DNA from: Mycobacterium sp. PS03-16
Lineage (GTDB): Bacteria > Actinomycetota > Actinomycetes > Mycobacteriales > Mycobacteriaceae
Length of the DNA: 64,000 nt
Direction of reading: 5' to 3'
NCBI RefSeq assembly: GCF_004570325.1
Contig: NZ_SPQO01000008.1
Coordinates: forward strand, 1-64,000
Numbering within the stretch: the first letter of the stretch is position 1; each line of letters starts with the position of its first letter. This document shows, in pieces, positions 35,483 to 46,656 of the stretch. The translations under genes and the position numbers were made by a program. The notes beneath the pieces are model-generated. The model made no database searches, was not told where the DNA came from, and saw nothing but the letters and a program-made list of their open reading frames with translations.

Positions 35483-35538
35483 ATTGACCGCGTTGAAGTA
35501 GGCGACAAGCATTCCTGCTAGACGAAACGGAGGTGGTC

Positions 35539-38085
<2,547 letters not shown>

Positions 38086-38095
38086 GCGCCTGCGC

Positions 38096-38131
38096 GAAGA
38101 CCCCGTCACGCTCCGGCGTGGCGGGGTCTTC
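38096..38131 (+). terminator. Hairpin terminator after clpB
   Basis: GAAGACCCCGTCACGC (38096-38111) pairs with GCGTGGCGGGGTCTTC (38116-38131) over 16 positions with one G-U pair and a four-base loop, 11 bases after the stop. No long T run follows. Confidence 0.75.
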
Positions 38132-38177
38132 CCGTCTGTGCGGCTCTGGTCGACTCCGGCCGACCGGGCTGTCGTCG

Positions 38178-38239
38178 CGCCGAACGTGCGCTCACCGCGA
38201 TTTTTCGGCCGATTTCTCGCAGTGGGTGCACGTTCGGCG
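38178..38239. repeat. Imperfect 23-bp inverted repeat in the intergenic region
   Basis: Arms 38178-38200 and 38217-38239 are complementary at 20 of 23 positions, with the outer 12 (CGCCGAACGTGC and GCACGTTCGGCG) perfect. The loop is 16 bases. It lies between the clpB terminator and the next gene and codes for nothing. It has the look of an interspersed mycobacterial palindromic element rather than a terminator. Confidence 0.6.
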
Positions 38240-38369
38240 AGGGAAGACCGCGCCGGCCGGCTAACTCCTGTGACGCATGAGGCCCTGCTGACCAGCGTGG
38301 CCGCCCGAGACGGGGTTGTGACCAACTTGAGTTCGGGACATTCCGGTACCAGCAAGTAGGCTTGTGCCG

Positions 38370-39239
38370 ATGGTCCCGCTCTGGTTCACGCTGTCTGCAC
38401 TCTGCTTCGTGGGTGCAGGCGTGCTGCTGTACGTCGACATCGACCGTCGACGCGGGCTCGGCCGCCGCCGCAAGTCCTGGGCGAAGTCGCACGGTTTCGA
38501 CTACGAACACGAGTCCGCCGACATCGTGAAGCGCTGGAAGCGCGGCGTGATGTCGACCGTCGGCGACGTGAACGCCAAGAACGTGGTGCTCGGCCAGATC
38601 CGCGGCGAGGCGGTGTTCATCTTCGACCTCGAGGACGTCGCCACGGTGATCGCCCTGCACCGCAAGGTCGGGACGAACGTCGTCGTCGACCTGCGCCTCA
38701 AGGGCATCAAGGAGCCCCGCGAGAACGACATCTGGCTGCTCGGCGCGATCGGCCCGCGAATGGTGTACTCCACCAATCTCGACGCCGCCCGTCGCGCGTG
38801 TGACCGCCGTATGGTCACGTTCGCCCACACCGCGCCCGACTGCGCCGAGATCATGTGGAACGAGCAGAACTGGACGCTGGTCTCGATGCCGGTCACCAGC
38901 ACCCGCGCGCAGTGGGACGAGGGGCTGCGCACCGTGCGTCAGTTCAACGACCTGCTGCGGGTGCTGCCGCCGATCTCGCAGGGCGATTCCGGTCAGGCCG
39001 TCGCCCGCCGCAGCGGGTCCCCGAGCCGCCCGATCCATCCGACGCCGCTGCGTCAGCCCGAGCTCGCCCCGGGCCGCGCCGACGCCGGCCGACCGGATAT
39101 GGCGGCCCCGGCCGCCCGCCCGTTCCCGCCGCGGCCCGACGGCCCGCGGCCCGACGGCCCGCCCGCGGCCCGTCCCGAACCGGTGCGCAGGCCGCCGCAG
39201 GCACGTAACGGCCGCCAGTCACCGAACTTCCAGCGCTAA
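38370..39239 (+). CDS. Conserved membrane-anchored protein (Rv0383c-type) with Pro-rich tail
   Basis: The protein has 289 residues. ATG 38370 lies seven bases behind TAGGCT (38357-38362), a leaderless layout; a GTG two codons earlier is possible. One N-terminal helix (VPLWFTLSALCFVGAGVLLYV, residues 2-23) is followed by basic DIDRRRGLGRRRKSW. A globular alpha/beta domain of about 180 residues has no recognised motif, and a tail rich in Pro, Arg and Ala follows. The clpB-adjacent position matches Rv0383c in M. tuberculosis. The domain should be cytosolic. The function is unknown. Confidence 0.82.
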   Translation: MVPLWFTLSALCFVGAGVLLYVDIDRRRGLGRRRKSWAKSHGFDYEHESADIVKRWKRGVMSTVGDVNAKNVVLGQIRGEAVFIFDLEDVATVIALHRKVGTNVVVDLRLKGIKEPRENDIWLLGAIGPRMVYSTNLDAARRACDRRMVTFAHTAPDCAEIMWNEQNWTLVSMPVTSTRAQWDEGLRTVRQFNDLLRVLPPISQGDSGQAVARRSGSPSRPIHPTPLRQPELAPGRADAGRPDMAAPAARPFPPRPDGPRPDGPPAARPEPVRRPPQARNGRQSPNFQR

Positions 39240-39253
39240 GTACCCTCGAGGGC

Positions 39254-40030
39254 ATGTCACGCCCTGTCGCCCTGATCACCGGACCGACGTCCGGGCTCGG
39301 TGAGGGTTTCGCCCGGCGATACGCCCAGGACGGATACGACCTCGTGCTCGTCGCCCGTGACGAGAGCCGGCTGCGCACACTCGCCGCCGAACTGCACGAC
39401 GAGGCCGGCGCACACGTCGAGGTCCTACGCGCCGACCTCGCCGACGCCGCCGACCGCGCGAAGGTCGCCGACCGGCTGACCGCCGGAGTTCAGGTGCTCG
39501 TCAACAACGCCGGGTTCGGCACCTCCGGCGAGTTCTGGACCGCCGACCTGTCGGTGCTGCAGTCGCAGCTCGACGTCAACGTCACCGCGGTCATGCAGCT
39601 GACCCACGCGGCGTTGCCGCCGATGCTCGCCGCGAACAAGGGCACCGTCATCAACGTCGCGAGTGTGGCCGGGCTGCTGTCCGGGCGCGGGTCGACGTAC
39701 TCGGCGTCCAAGGCGTGGGTGATCTCGTTCTCCGAGGGGCTGGCCAACGGCCTGGGTACCACCGGGGTCGGCGTGCACGCGCTGTGCCCGGGCTTCGTGC
39801 GCACCGAGTTCCATGCGCGCGCCGGCATCGAGATGTCCGGCACGCCGGGCTTCTACTGGCTCGAGGTCGACGACGTGGTGCGCGACTGCCTGGCCGAGGT
39901 CGCCAAAGGCAAGGTGCTGATCATTCCCGGTGTGCAGTACAAGGCGATCGCCGTCGGCAGCCGGCTCGTTCCCCGCAACCTCGTGCGCATGCTGACCCGG
40001 TCGGTCGGCCGCGGCCGCGGGCGCACCTGA
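39254..40030 (+). CDS. Short-chain dehydrogenase/reductase
   Basis: The protein has 258 residues; ATG 39254 follows TACCCT by seven bases (leaderless type). Rossmann motif TGPTSGLG is at residues 9-16, an Arg in VARDESRL indicates NADP(H) preference, then NNAG, and the catalytic Ser of NVASVAGLLS with Y-S-A-S-K. The C-terminal extension VPRNLVRMLTRSVGRGRGRT is basic. It reduces a carbonyl or oxidises an alcohol, probably in lipid metabolism; the substrate is unknown. A lipoprotein gene follows after six bases. Confidence 0.9.
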   Translation: MSRPVALITGPTSGLGEGFARRYAQDGYDLVLVARDESRLRTLAAELHDEAGAHVEVLRADLADAADRAKVADRLTAGVQVLVNNAGFGTSGEFWTADLSVLQSQLDVNVTAVMQLTHAALPPMLAANKGTVINVASVAGLLSGRGSTYSASKAWVISFSEGLANGLGTTGVGVHALCPGFVRTEFHARAGIEMSGTPGFYWLEVDDVVRDCLAEVAKGKVLIIPGVQYKAIAVGSRLVPRNLVRMLTRSVGRGRGRT

Positions 40031-40036
40031 GCGCCG

Positions 40037-40933
40037 GTGCGGTCACTGATCGCCGTCCTCGCGACGGCGCTGCTCGTCGCGGTCACGGGGTGCTCGGACT
40101 CGCAGGCGCCTCCTGACACCTACGCCACCGCGACCGCGAAGGTGGGGGAGTCGCTGGCGGTGTCGGGCTGGAACATCGCGGTGTCCAACGTGCGTTTCGA
40201 GGCCGACTACGTGCTGGTCGACGTCGACGCCTCGCATTCCGGCTCCGGTGACCCCGTCCCCGCGGAGTCGCTGCGGTTCGGGCTCTACGGGGCGCTGGCG
40301 CATCCGCTGGAGGCCAACGCGCTGGGCGGCTGCCGCAACGTCGACGCGTTGACCGTGACGCCGGCCGCCGCGCCGAGCCCGGACCGGATCAGCGGCACCG
40401 TCTGCCTCGGACCGCAGCGCGACCAGAGCCAGGTGCGCGGGGTGTATGCCTATTCGCCACAGGACCGGATCGCCGGGACGACGGTCGCGTATCCGGCGGC
40501 GTTTCCGGTCGGGGTGCTGCCGACCAACGAGAACGACACCGGCCTGACGCTCAAAACCTCCAGCCTGAACGCGTTCCGCGCCGACGGCGGACAACTCGCG
40601 CCGACCGCGCTGGGCGATCCGGAGGCCTTCACCGGCAACGGCTACATGCTGCTGGGCCTGGAGATCGACGGGGTGGCCGCCCGGTACCGCGAGGAATCCG
40701 CGCGGCGCGGCGGCCCGCTGATGGTCGTGGTGGCGCCGACGCTCCCGCCGCCCGGGCTGAGCTACGCCTGCGCGGCCTACGGCGCGTCGGTGCTGGTGCT
40801 GCCCGACGCGTCGCGGGACGCGGTGTCGGTGCGGGTGTCGCTGTGCACCCAGGGCGACATCAACGAGGCGCTGCTGTACCCGACCGTCTCGGTGATCGGC
40901 ACCCACGCCGCGCTGTGGACCACCCGTGACTGA
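40037..40933 (+). CDS. Predicted lipoprotein
   Basis: The protein has 298 residues, starting at GTG 40037. The signal peptide ends in lipobox VTGC (Cys 19). The mature part looks like two Ig-like/beta domains: VGESLAVSGWNIAVSNVRFEADYVLVDVDA resembles the DUF4352-type extracellular beta-sandwich, and a second half contains AFTGNGYMLLGLEIDG. It is placed between SDR and the RNA methyltransferase, with which it overlaps by eight bases, so the three genes form one transcript. The role is unknown. Confidence 0.8.
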   Translation: MRSLIAVLATALLVAVTGCSDSQAPPDTYATATAKVGESLAVSGWNIAVSNVRFEADYVLVDVDASHSGSGDPVPAESLRFGLYGALAHPLEANALGGCRNVDALTVTPAAAPSPDRISGTVCLGPQRDQSQVRGVYAYSPQDRIAGTTVAYPAAFPVGVLPTNENDTGLTLKTSSLNAFRADGGQLAPTALGDPEAFTGNGYMLLGLEIDGVAARYREESARRGGPLMVVVAPTLPPPGLSYACAAYGASVLVLPDASRDAVSVRVSLCTQGDINEALLYPTVSVIGTHAALWTTRD

Positions 40934-41570
40934 CCAGCCCGGCCCCACCGAGTGGGGTGACGGGCCGGGTGTCGGGCCGTGGGAAGGCCCGCTTCCCGAC
41001 GACCCGCGCTACGACCGGGACCTGTTGCGCGACGGCGACACCCGCAACGTCGTCGACGCCTACCGGTACTGGACGCGTGAGGCGATCGTTGCCGACATCG
41101 ACCGGCGCCGACACCCGCTGCACATCGCGATCGAGAACTTCGGCAACGACGCCAACATCGGCGGGGTGGTGCGCACCGCCAACGCGTTCGCCGTCGACAC
41201 CGTTCACATCGTCGGACGCCGGCGGTGGAATCGCCGTGGCGCCATGGTGACCGACCGCTATCAGCGGCTGCGCCATCATGACACCACGGCCGAGCTCCTG
41301 GACTTCGCCGCGGCGGAGGGGCTCACCGTGGTCGCGGTGGACAACGTGCCCGGTGCGGTCCCGCTCGAGGGCACCGCGCTCCCGCGTGACTGCCTGCTGA
41401 TCTTCGGGCAGGAAGGGCCCGGCATCACCGGTGATGCAAGAAACGGTGCCGCGCTGACCGTGTCAATCGCGCAGTTCGGCTCCACACGGAGCATCAACGC
41501 AGCGGTCGCCGCCGGGATCGCCATGCACACCTGGATCACCCAGCACGCCGACCTCGGTCTCGCCTGGTAG
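40926..41570 (+). CDS. TrmH/SpoU-family RNA 2'-O-methyltransferase
   Basis: The protein has 214 residues; GTG 40926 overlaps the lipoprotein gene. The SPOUT motifs are complete: motif 1 NFGNDANIGGVVRTANAF with the catalytic Asn/Arg, motif 2 LLIFGQEGPGIT and motif 3 RSINAAVAAGIAMH. An N-terminal extension of about 60 residues carries Asp/Arg-rich sequence. It transfers methyl from SAM to a ribose 2'-OH of tRNA or rRNA; the target is unknown. The position near clpB recalls Rv0380c. The 3' end overlaps the convergent MFS gene by 108 bases. Confidence 0.9.
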   Translation: MTDQPGPTEWGDGPGVGPWEGPLPDDPRYDRDLLRDGDTRNVVDAYRYWTREAIVADIDRRRHPLHIAIENFGNDANIGGVVRTANAFAVDTVHIVGRRRWNRRGAMVTDRYQRLRHHDTTAELLDFAAAEGLTVVAVDNVPGAVPLEGTALPRDCLLIFGQEGPGITGDARNGAALTVSIAQFGSTRSINAAVAAGIAMHTWITQHADLGLAW

Positions 41571-43040
41571 CCCGCCGCGCAGCAGCAGCCAGACCGTCAC
41601 CGCCGAGGTCAGCATCAGCGCCGCCCCCACGCCGGACGCGATCGCCAGCCCGTCGGTGAACGCGGCGCCCGCGGCGTCGAGCAGCGCGTCGCCCTGGGCG
41701 GGCGGCAACTCGCCGGCGACCTGGGTCGCCGCGGCCAGCGAGTCACCGGCATGTGTCACGGCGTCGGGCGAAAGACCTTGCGGCACGGTCATGGTGCGGT
41801 AGACGCCGGTGACGATCGAGCCCAGCGTCGCGATACCCAGCGCCATGCCCAGCTCGTAGGCGGTCTCGGACACCGCGGCCGCCGCACCGGCCCGCTCCCG
41901 CGGCACGCTGGCCAGGATCACGTCGCTGGCGACGGTGAACGCCAAGCCGAGCCCGACACCGACCACGAACAGCGCGACGCCCAGCTGCAGGTAGGCGGTG
42001 CCCGGGTGGATCGTGGTCAGCGCCGCCATCGCGACACCGACGAAGACCAGGCCGGTGGTCAGCACGGCGCGCTGAGACCACCGGCGCACCGCGAAGCCGG
42101 CCAGCACACCGAACACCGTCGCGGTCAGCGCGGCCGGGAGTTCGGCCAGCCCCGCCCGCAGCGGGCTGTACCCCTGAACCAGCTGGAAGAACTGCGACAG
42201 GAAGAACACCAGGCCCGAAAGCCCCAGCACGGACAGCAGATTCGCGCCCACCACCCCGGAGAAGGCGCGGTTGGCGAACAGCCGCACGTCGATCAGCGGG
42301 CTGGGCAACCGCAGCTGCCTGCGCACGAACAGCGTCAGCGCCGCGGCACCGATCACCGCCGACACGGCCACGCCGAACCCCACGCCGTGCGCGGCGATCT
42401 CCTTGATCGCGTACACCAGGCCGAGGATGCCCGCCATCGACAACCCGACACTGGGTAGATCCCACGGCCCCGGCTCGGGGTTGCGGTGCTCGGGCAACAG
42501 CGCGAGGCCACCGACCAGCAGCACCACCATCACCGGTACGTTGATCAGGAACACCGAACCCCACCAGAAGTGTTCGAGCAGAACGCCGCCCACCACGGGA
42601 CCCAGCGCGGCGCCTGCGGAGAACGCCGAGGCCCAGATGCCGACGGCGATGCTGCGCTGCCGGGCGTCGGTGAAGATACCGCGGATCAGCGCGAGCGTGG
42701 CCGGCGCCAGCGTCGCACCCGCCACGCCGAGCAGCGCCCGCGCGCCGATCAGCAGTTCGGGGGTCGGGGCATAGGCGGTGAGCACCGACACCGCGGCGAA
42801 CGCCGTTGCGCCGCAGAGCAGCAGCTTGCGGTGCCCGATCCGGTCCCCGAGGCTGCCCATCGAGATGAGCAGGCTGGCGAGCACGAACGAGTAGATGTCG
42901 CCGATCCAGAGCAGTTCGGTGCCGGTGGTGGCGAGGTCGCGGCTGATGAACGGCGTCGCCAGGGCGAGCACCGTGCCGTCGATGCCGATCAGCAGCACCG
43001 CCATGGTCAGTACGCCGAGGGCGAGCCAGCGGCGGGTCAT
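41463..43040 (-). CDS. MFS drug exporter, DHA2 (14-helix) type
   Basis: The protein has 525 residues. ATG 43040 overlaps the stop of the TetR gene (ATGA). About 14 membrane helices are visible. Motif A is GSLGDRIGHRKLL (residues 62-74) and motif C lies in helix 5 as FSAGAALGPVVGG. The DHA2/EmrB-QacA family exports lipophilic drugs and dyes with proton antiport. The last roughly 36 residues after helix 14 (GLPGETEVGVLGDPG onward) are hydrophilic and are coded antisense to the trmH-like 3' end. Regulation by the coupled TetR protein is very likely. Confidence 0.9.
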   Translation of the reverse strand: MTRRWLALGVLTMAVLLIGIDGTVLALATPFISRDLATTGTELLWIGDIYSFVLASLLISMGSLGDRIGHRKLLLCGATAFAAVSVLTAYAPTPELLIGARALLGVAGATLAPATLALIRGIFTDARQRSIAVGIWASAFSAGAALGPVVGGVLLEHFWWGSVFLINVPVMVVLLVGGLALLPEHRNPEPGPWDLPSVGLSMAGILGLVYAIKEIAAHGVGFGVAVSAVIGAAALTLFVRRQLRLPSPLIDVRLFANRAFSGVVGANLLSVLGLSGLVFFLSQFFQLVQGYSPLRAGLAELPAALTATVFGVLAGFAVRRWSQRAVLTTGLVFVGVAMAALTTIHPGTAYLQLGVALFVVGVGLGLAFTVASDVILASVPRERAGAAAAVSETAYELGMALGIATLGSIVTGVYRTMTVPQGLSPDAVTHAGDSLAAATQVAGELPPAQGDALLDAAGAAFTDGLAIASGVGAALMLTSAVTVWLLLRGGLPGETEVGVLGDPGVHGDPGGDRCVDAPCGAELRD

Positions 43041-43579
43041 GAGGTCTTCACTCCGTTCAGTAACAGTTCGGTGATCATGCGGTCGAAGTCGCGGGCGGCG
43101 ACCCGGCCGACCTGGGTGGCCCAGCCGTACCCGGCGACCAGGCTGTAGAGCGCCTCGGTCAGCCACGCCGCGGTGAGGTCGGGACGGAATTCGCCGTCGC
43201 GCTGGCCGCGCTCGAACAGCCGCGTGATCTCGGCGTCGACGTCCGCCCAGCCCTGTAATGACTGTTCGGCGTCGACGTCCTGGCTCTGGCTGTACAGCAG
43301 CGACAGATATGGCGCGACGGGTCGGCAGGCGGTCACCAGTCGTCGGACCGCATCGGCGGCGGACCCCAGGTGCAGGCGGGCCGACTCCACCGCCGCGCCC
43401 ATTTCGGCGATGGCGAGTTCGTCCAGCGCCGCCATCAATGCGGGTTTCCCGGCGAAATGCCGGTGCAGGGTCGCGCGGCTGACCCCGGCCGCGGCCGCGA
43501 TCTCATCCTGCGTGGCATTGGGCCGGCGGCCGAGGAAGTCCGCGGCTGCCCGCAGCAGCCGGTCTCGATCCGTGGCCAT
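43037..43579 (-). CDS. TetR-family regulator of the adjacent MFS exporter
   Basis: The protein has 180 residues, starting at ATG 43579; an in-frame ATG six codons upstream is less likely because the palindromic operator would then lie inside or against the start. The HTH region ATQDEIAAAAGVSRATLHRHFAGKPALMAAL is at about residues 22-53. The C-terminal domain resembles TetR_C drug sensors. The gene is translationally coupled to the exporter. A TGAGAC/GTCTCA palindrome 20 bases upstream is the probable autoregulatory site. Confidence 0.9.
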   Translation of the reverse strand: MATDRDRLLRAAADFLGRRPNATQDEIAAAAGVSRATLHRHFAGKPALMAALDELAIAEMGAAVESARLHLGSAADAVRRLVTACRPVAPYLSLLYSQSQDVDAEQSLQGWADVDAEITRLFERGQRDGEFRPDLTAAWLTEALYSLVAGYGWATQVGRVAARDFDRMITELLLNGVKTS

Positions 43580-43598
43580 GAAACGATGGTAGCTCAAT

Positions 43599-43616
43599 TG
43601 AGACGAATTTGTCTCA
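43599..43616. promoter_or_regulatory. TetR operator upstream of tetR-MFS
   Basis: TGAGAC-GAATTT-GTCTCA is a perfect inverted repeat with a six-base spacer, immediately upstream of the tetR start and also 56 bases before the GH76 gene on the other side. The AT-rich centre could carry the -10 of the leftward promoter. Confidence 0.65.
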
Positions 43617-43671
43617 TGCGGTCGCGCGGACCGCCTCCCCTGACGGCGCGCCGTGAGGCAGGATCGACGCC

Positions 43672-44790
43672 ATGGATCAGCTGTGGGCGAACCGGGCGGC
43701 CAGCGCGGAGACGGCGGTGACCCGGCGGCACCTGCGCCGGCTGTGGGGGTTGCCCGGCACCCAGCTCGGGGTGGTGGCCTGGCCGGCGTCGGGCAAGCAC
43801 ACCTGGTTCGGCACCTGGCACTACTGGTGGCAGGCCCACCTGCTGGACTGTCTGGTCGACGCGCAGGTGCGGGCCGCGGACGCGGAGCGGCAGCGCCGGA
43901 TCGAGGCCCAGATCCGCGCGCACCGCCTGCGCAATCTCGGGCGATGGGTCAATGACTACTACGACGACATGGCGTGGCTGGCGCTGGCGCTCGAGCGGGC
44001 CGGCCGGCTGTGCGGGGTGCACAAGCCCAAGGCCCTGCACCGGCTCGGCGACCAGCTCGTCAACGCGTGGGTGCCCGAGGACGGCGGCGGCATCCCGTGG
44101 CGCAAACAGGACCAGTTCTTCAACGCGCCGGCCAATGGCCCGGCCGGCATCTTCCTGGCCCGCTATGACGACCGGCTGCGCCGCGCGCAGCAGATGGCCG
44201 ACTGGATCGACGAGGTGCTCATCGACCCCGAGACGCACCTGGTGTTCGACGGCATCAAGGCCGGTTCGCTGGTGCGCGCGCAGTACACCTACTGCCAGGG
44301 CGTGGTGCTGGGCCTGGAGACCGAGCTCGCGGTGCGCACCGCCGACGACCGGCACGCCGCCCGGGTGCACCGCCTGGTCGCCGCCGTGCGCGACCACATG
44401 GCGCCCGACGGCGTCATCAAGGGTGGAGGCGGCGGCGACGGCGGCCTGTTCAACGGCATCCTGGCCCGCTACCTGGCACTGGTGGTCACCGCACTGCCCG
44501 GGGACACCGAGGCTGACGTCGAGTCCCGCGACACCTCGCGGCGGCTGGTGCTCACCTCGGCACAGGCGGCGTGGGACAACCGGCAGACCGTCGATGGGCT
44601 CCCGCTGTTCGGCGCGTCCTGGGACCGCACCGCGGTGATCCCGACCGCGGCCGGAAAAGAGGCCGAATCCGTCGGCGGTGCGGTCAACGCGTCCGAGATC
44701 CCCGAGCGCGACCTGTCGGTGCAGCTGGCCGGCTGGATGCTCATGGAGGCGGCGCACACGGTGAGCGAACAGGAGACCCCCGGCACGTGA
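43672..44790 (+). CDS. Glycoside hydrolase family 76 (alpha-1,6-mannanase-like) protein
   Basis: The protein has 372 residues, starting at ATG 43672. The GH76 catalytic pair is visible as NDYYDDMAW, Asp 98 and Asp 99, inside an (alpha/alpha)6 barrel; other family features include WYW-type aromatic clusters (TWFGTWHYWW), QYTYCQGVVLG and FNGILARYLA. No signal peptide is present, so the protein appears cytosolic, unlike typical secreted mannanases. GH76 enzymes cut alpha-1,6-mannan, the backbone of mycobacterial lipomannan and arabinomannan. The stop overlaps the nhaA start (GTGA). Confidence 0.87.
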   Translation: MDQLWANRAASAETAVTRRHLRRLWGLPGTQLGVVAWPASGKHTWFGTWHYWWQAHLLDCLVDAQVRAADAERQRRIEAQIRAHRLRNLGRWVNDYYDDMAWLALALERAGRLCGVHKPKALHRLGDQLVNAWVPEDGGGIPWRKQDQFFNAPANGPAGIFLARYDDRLRRAQQMADWIDEVLIDPETHLVFDGIKAGSLVRAQYTYCQGVVLGLETELAVRTADDRHAARVHRLVAAVRDHMAPDGVIKGGGGGDGGLFNGILARYLALVVTALPGDTEADVESRDTSRRLVLTSAQAAWDNRQTVDGLPLFGASWDRTAVIPTAAGKEAESVGGAVNASEIPERDLSVQLAGWMLMEAAHTVSEQETPGT

Positions 44791-46649
44791 CCGAGGCGCT
44801 GCCCCAGAAGATCCGCTCGCTGCCGAACCATCTCAGCCGGGACCCGAGTAAACCCCGCTCCACCGAGAACCGCGCCGCCGCGCTGCTGCTGACCTTCACC
44901 GCACTGGCGATCCTGTGGGCGAACTCGCCGTGGGCGGAGACGTATTCGGCGTTCTGGCACACCGACATCGGGCTCAGCTTCGGTGAGTACCACACGGAGA
45001 TGTCGGTGCAGCACCTGGTCAACGACGGCCTGATGGCGTTCTTCTTCTTCATCGTCGGGCTGGAGGTCAAGGGCGAGTTCGCGATCGGGGAGCTGACCGA
45101 CCGGTCCCGGGCGGCGGTACCGGTGGTCGCCGCGATCGCCGGCCTGGTGGTGCCCGCGCTGATCTTCTTGGCGTTCAACCCGTCCGGGGAGAATGCGCAG
45201 GCGTGGGGTGTGGTGATCTCCACCGACACCGCGTTCCTGGTCGGCGCGCTGGCGGTGATCAAACCGAAATTCCCGGCGCGGCTGCGGATCTTCCTGCTCA
45301 CCCTCGCCGTGGTCGACGACGTCGGCGCACTCGGCGCGATCGCGCTGTTCTATACCGACGACCTGGCGCTCGGCCCGCTCGCCGTCGCGTTGGTGCTGCT
45401 CGCCGGGCTGGCGTCCGCCCGCCGGCTGCCGGGTCCGCTGCGCGGACCCGCCTACGCCGTCCTCGGTTCCGCGCTGTGGGTCGCGCTGTACGTCGCACAC
45501 GTGCATCCGACCCTGGCGGGGGTGGCCGTCGCCCTGTGCATCCCCGTGTTCACGCCGGAGCGGCGCCAGGTCGAGCAGACCGTCGACCTCATCCGGGCGT
45601 TCCGGCAGTCACCCAACCCCGACTACGCCCGCGCGGTGACCCGCGGCCTGCGCGAATCGATCTCGATCAACGAACGGTTGCAGACCGCGGTCGGCCCGTA
45701 TGTGTCGTTCGTGGTGCTGCCGGTCTTCGCGCTGGCCAACGCCGGGGTTCGCCTCGACGAACAGACCGTCGCCGCCGCGCTGACCTCGCCGCTGACGTGG
45801 GGCATCATCGCCGGCCTGGTGGCGGGCAAGTTCATCGGCATCACCGCGGCGACCGCGATGATGCGCGCCACCGGCTGGGGTCAGCTCGCGCCCGGTCTGA
45901 CCCTGCGCCGGGTGGCCGGCGGGGCGGCGCTGTCGGGCATCGGGTTCACGATCTCGCTGTTCATCGTCGACCTCGCCATCACCGACCCGCGGATGCAGGA
46001 CGAGGCCCGCGTCGGCGTGCTGATCGCCTCGATCCTGGCCTTCGCCCTGGGCTGGGCGCTGTTCCGCGTGACGGACTGGATCAGCCCGCCCGAACCGATC
46101 GGGCTCAAACTGGTCCGCCCGGTCGATCCGGAGCGCGACCACATCCGCGGCAACCCGGACGCGCCGCTGGTGCTGGTCGAGTACGGGGACTTCGAATGCC
46201 CGTTCTGCAGCCGCGCCACCGGCGCGATCGACGAGGTGCGCGCCCACTTCGGCGACGAATTGTGTTACGTGTGGCGGCATTTTCCGCTGGAGCGGGCCCA
46301 TCCCCGGGCGTTCGACGCGGCCCGGGCCAGCGAGGGCGCCGCCTTGCAGGGCAAGTTCTTCGAGATGGGCCGCGAGCTCTTCGGCCATCAGGATGACTTG
46401 GAGTGGTCGGACATGTACCGCTACGCCGTCGCGATCGGCCTGGACATCGAGCGGTTCGACCAGGACGTCCGGGTGCACTCGTCGAAGGTGCTGCACCGCG
46501 TGCAGGACGATGCGCAGGACGCCGAGGTGATGGACCTGAACTCCACGCCGACGTTCTTCGTCAACGGAAAGCGGCACAAGGGGCCGTGGGACGCGGCCAG
46601 CCTGATCCGCGCGTTGGAAGCCGGGCGACCGGCGCAACGGCCGGAGTGA
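44787..46649 (+). CDS. nhaA: Na+/H+ antiporter NhaA fused to a DsbA/thioredoxin-like domain
   Basis: The protein has 620 residues; GTG 44787 is coupled to the GH76 stop. Residues 1-435 form the 12-helix NhaA unit, including the ion-binding DD pair in LTLAVVDDVGALGAIALF and FFFIVGLEVKGEF. A hydrophilic link (PPEPIGLKLVRPVDPERDH) leads to a thioredoxin-fold domain from about 455 to 610 with active-site CPFC (DFECPFCSRATGAIDEV) and the cis-Pro region NSTPTFFVNGKRHKGPWD. The fusion couples pH/Na+ homeostasis with a thiol-redox module. NhaA-DsbA fusions are known in actinobacteria, but the role of the redox domain is not established. Confidence 0.92.
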   Translation: MTEALPQKIRSLPNHLSRDPSKPRSTENRAAALLLTFTALAILWANSPWAETYSAFWHTDIGLSFGEYHTEMSVQHLVNDGLMAFFFFIVGLEVKGEFAIGELTDRSRAAVPVVAAIAGLVVPALIFLAFNPSGENAQAWGVVISTDTAFLVGALAVIKPKFPARLRIFLLTLAVVDDVGALGAIALFYTDDLALGPLAVALVLLAGLASARRLPGPLRGPAYAVLGSALWVALYVAHVHPTLAGVAVALCIPVFTPERRQVEQTVDLIRAFRQSPNPDYARAVTRGLRESISINERLQTAVGPYVSFVVLPVFALANAGVRLDEQTVAAALTSPLTWGIIAGLVAGKFIGITAATAMMRATGWGQLAPGLTLRRVAGGAALSGIGFTISLFIVDLAITDPRMQDEARVGVLIASILAFALGWALFRVTDWISPPEPIGLKLVRPVDPERDHIRGNPDAPLVLVEYGDFECPFCSRATGAIDEVRAHFGDELCYVWRHFPLERAHPRAFDAARASEGAALQGKFFEMGRELFGHQDDLEWSDMYRYAVAIGLDIERFDQDVRVHSSKVLHRVQDDAQDAEVMDLNSTPTFFVNGKRHKGPWDAASLIRALEAGRPAQRPE

Positions 46650-46656
46650 ACCCGGG

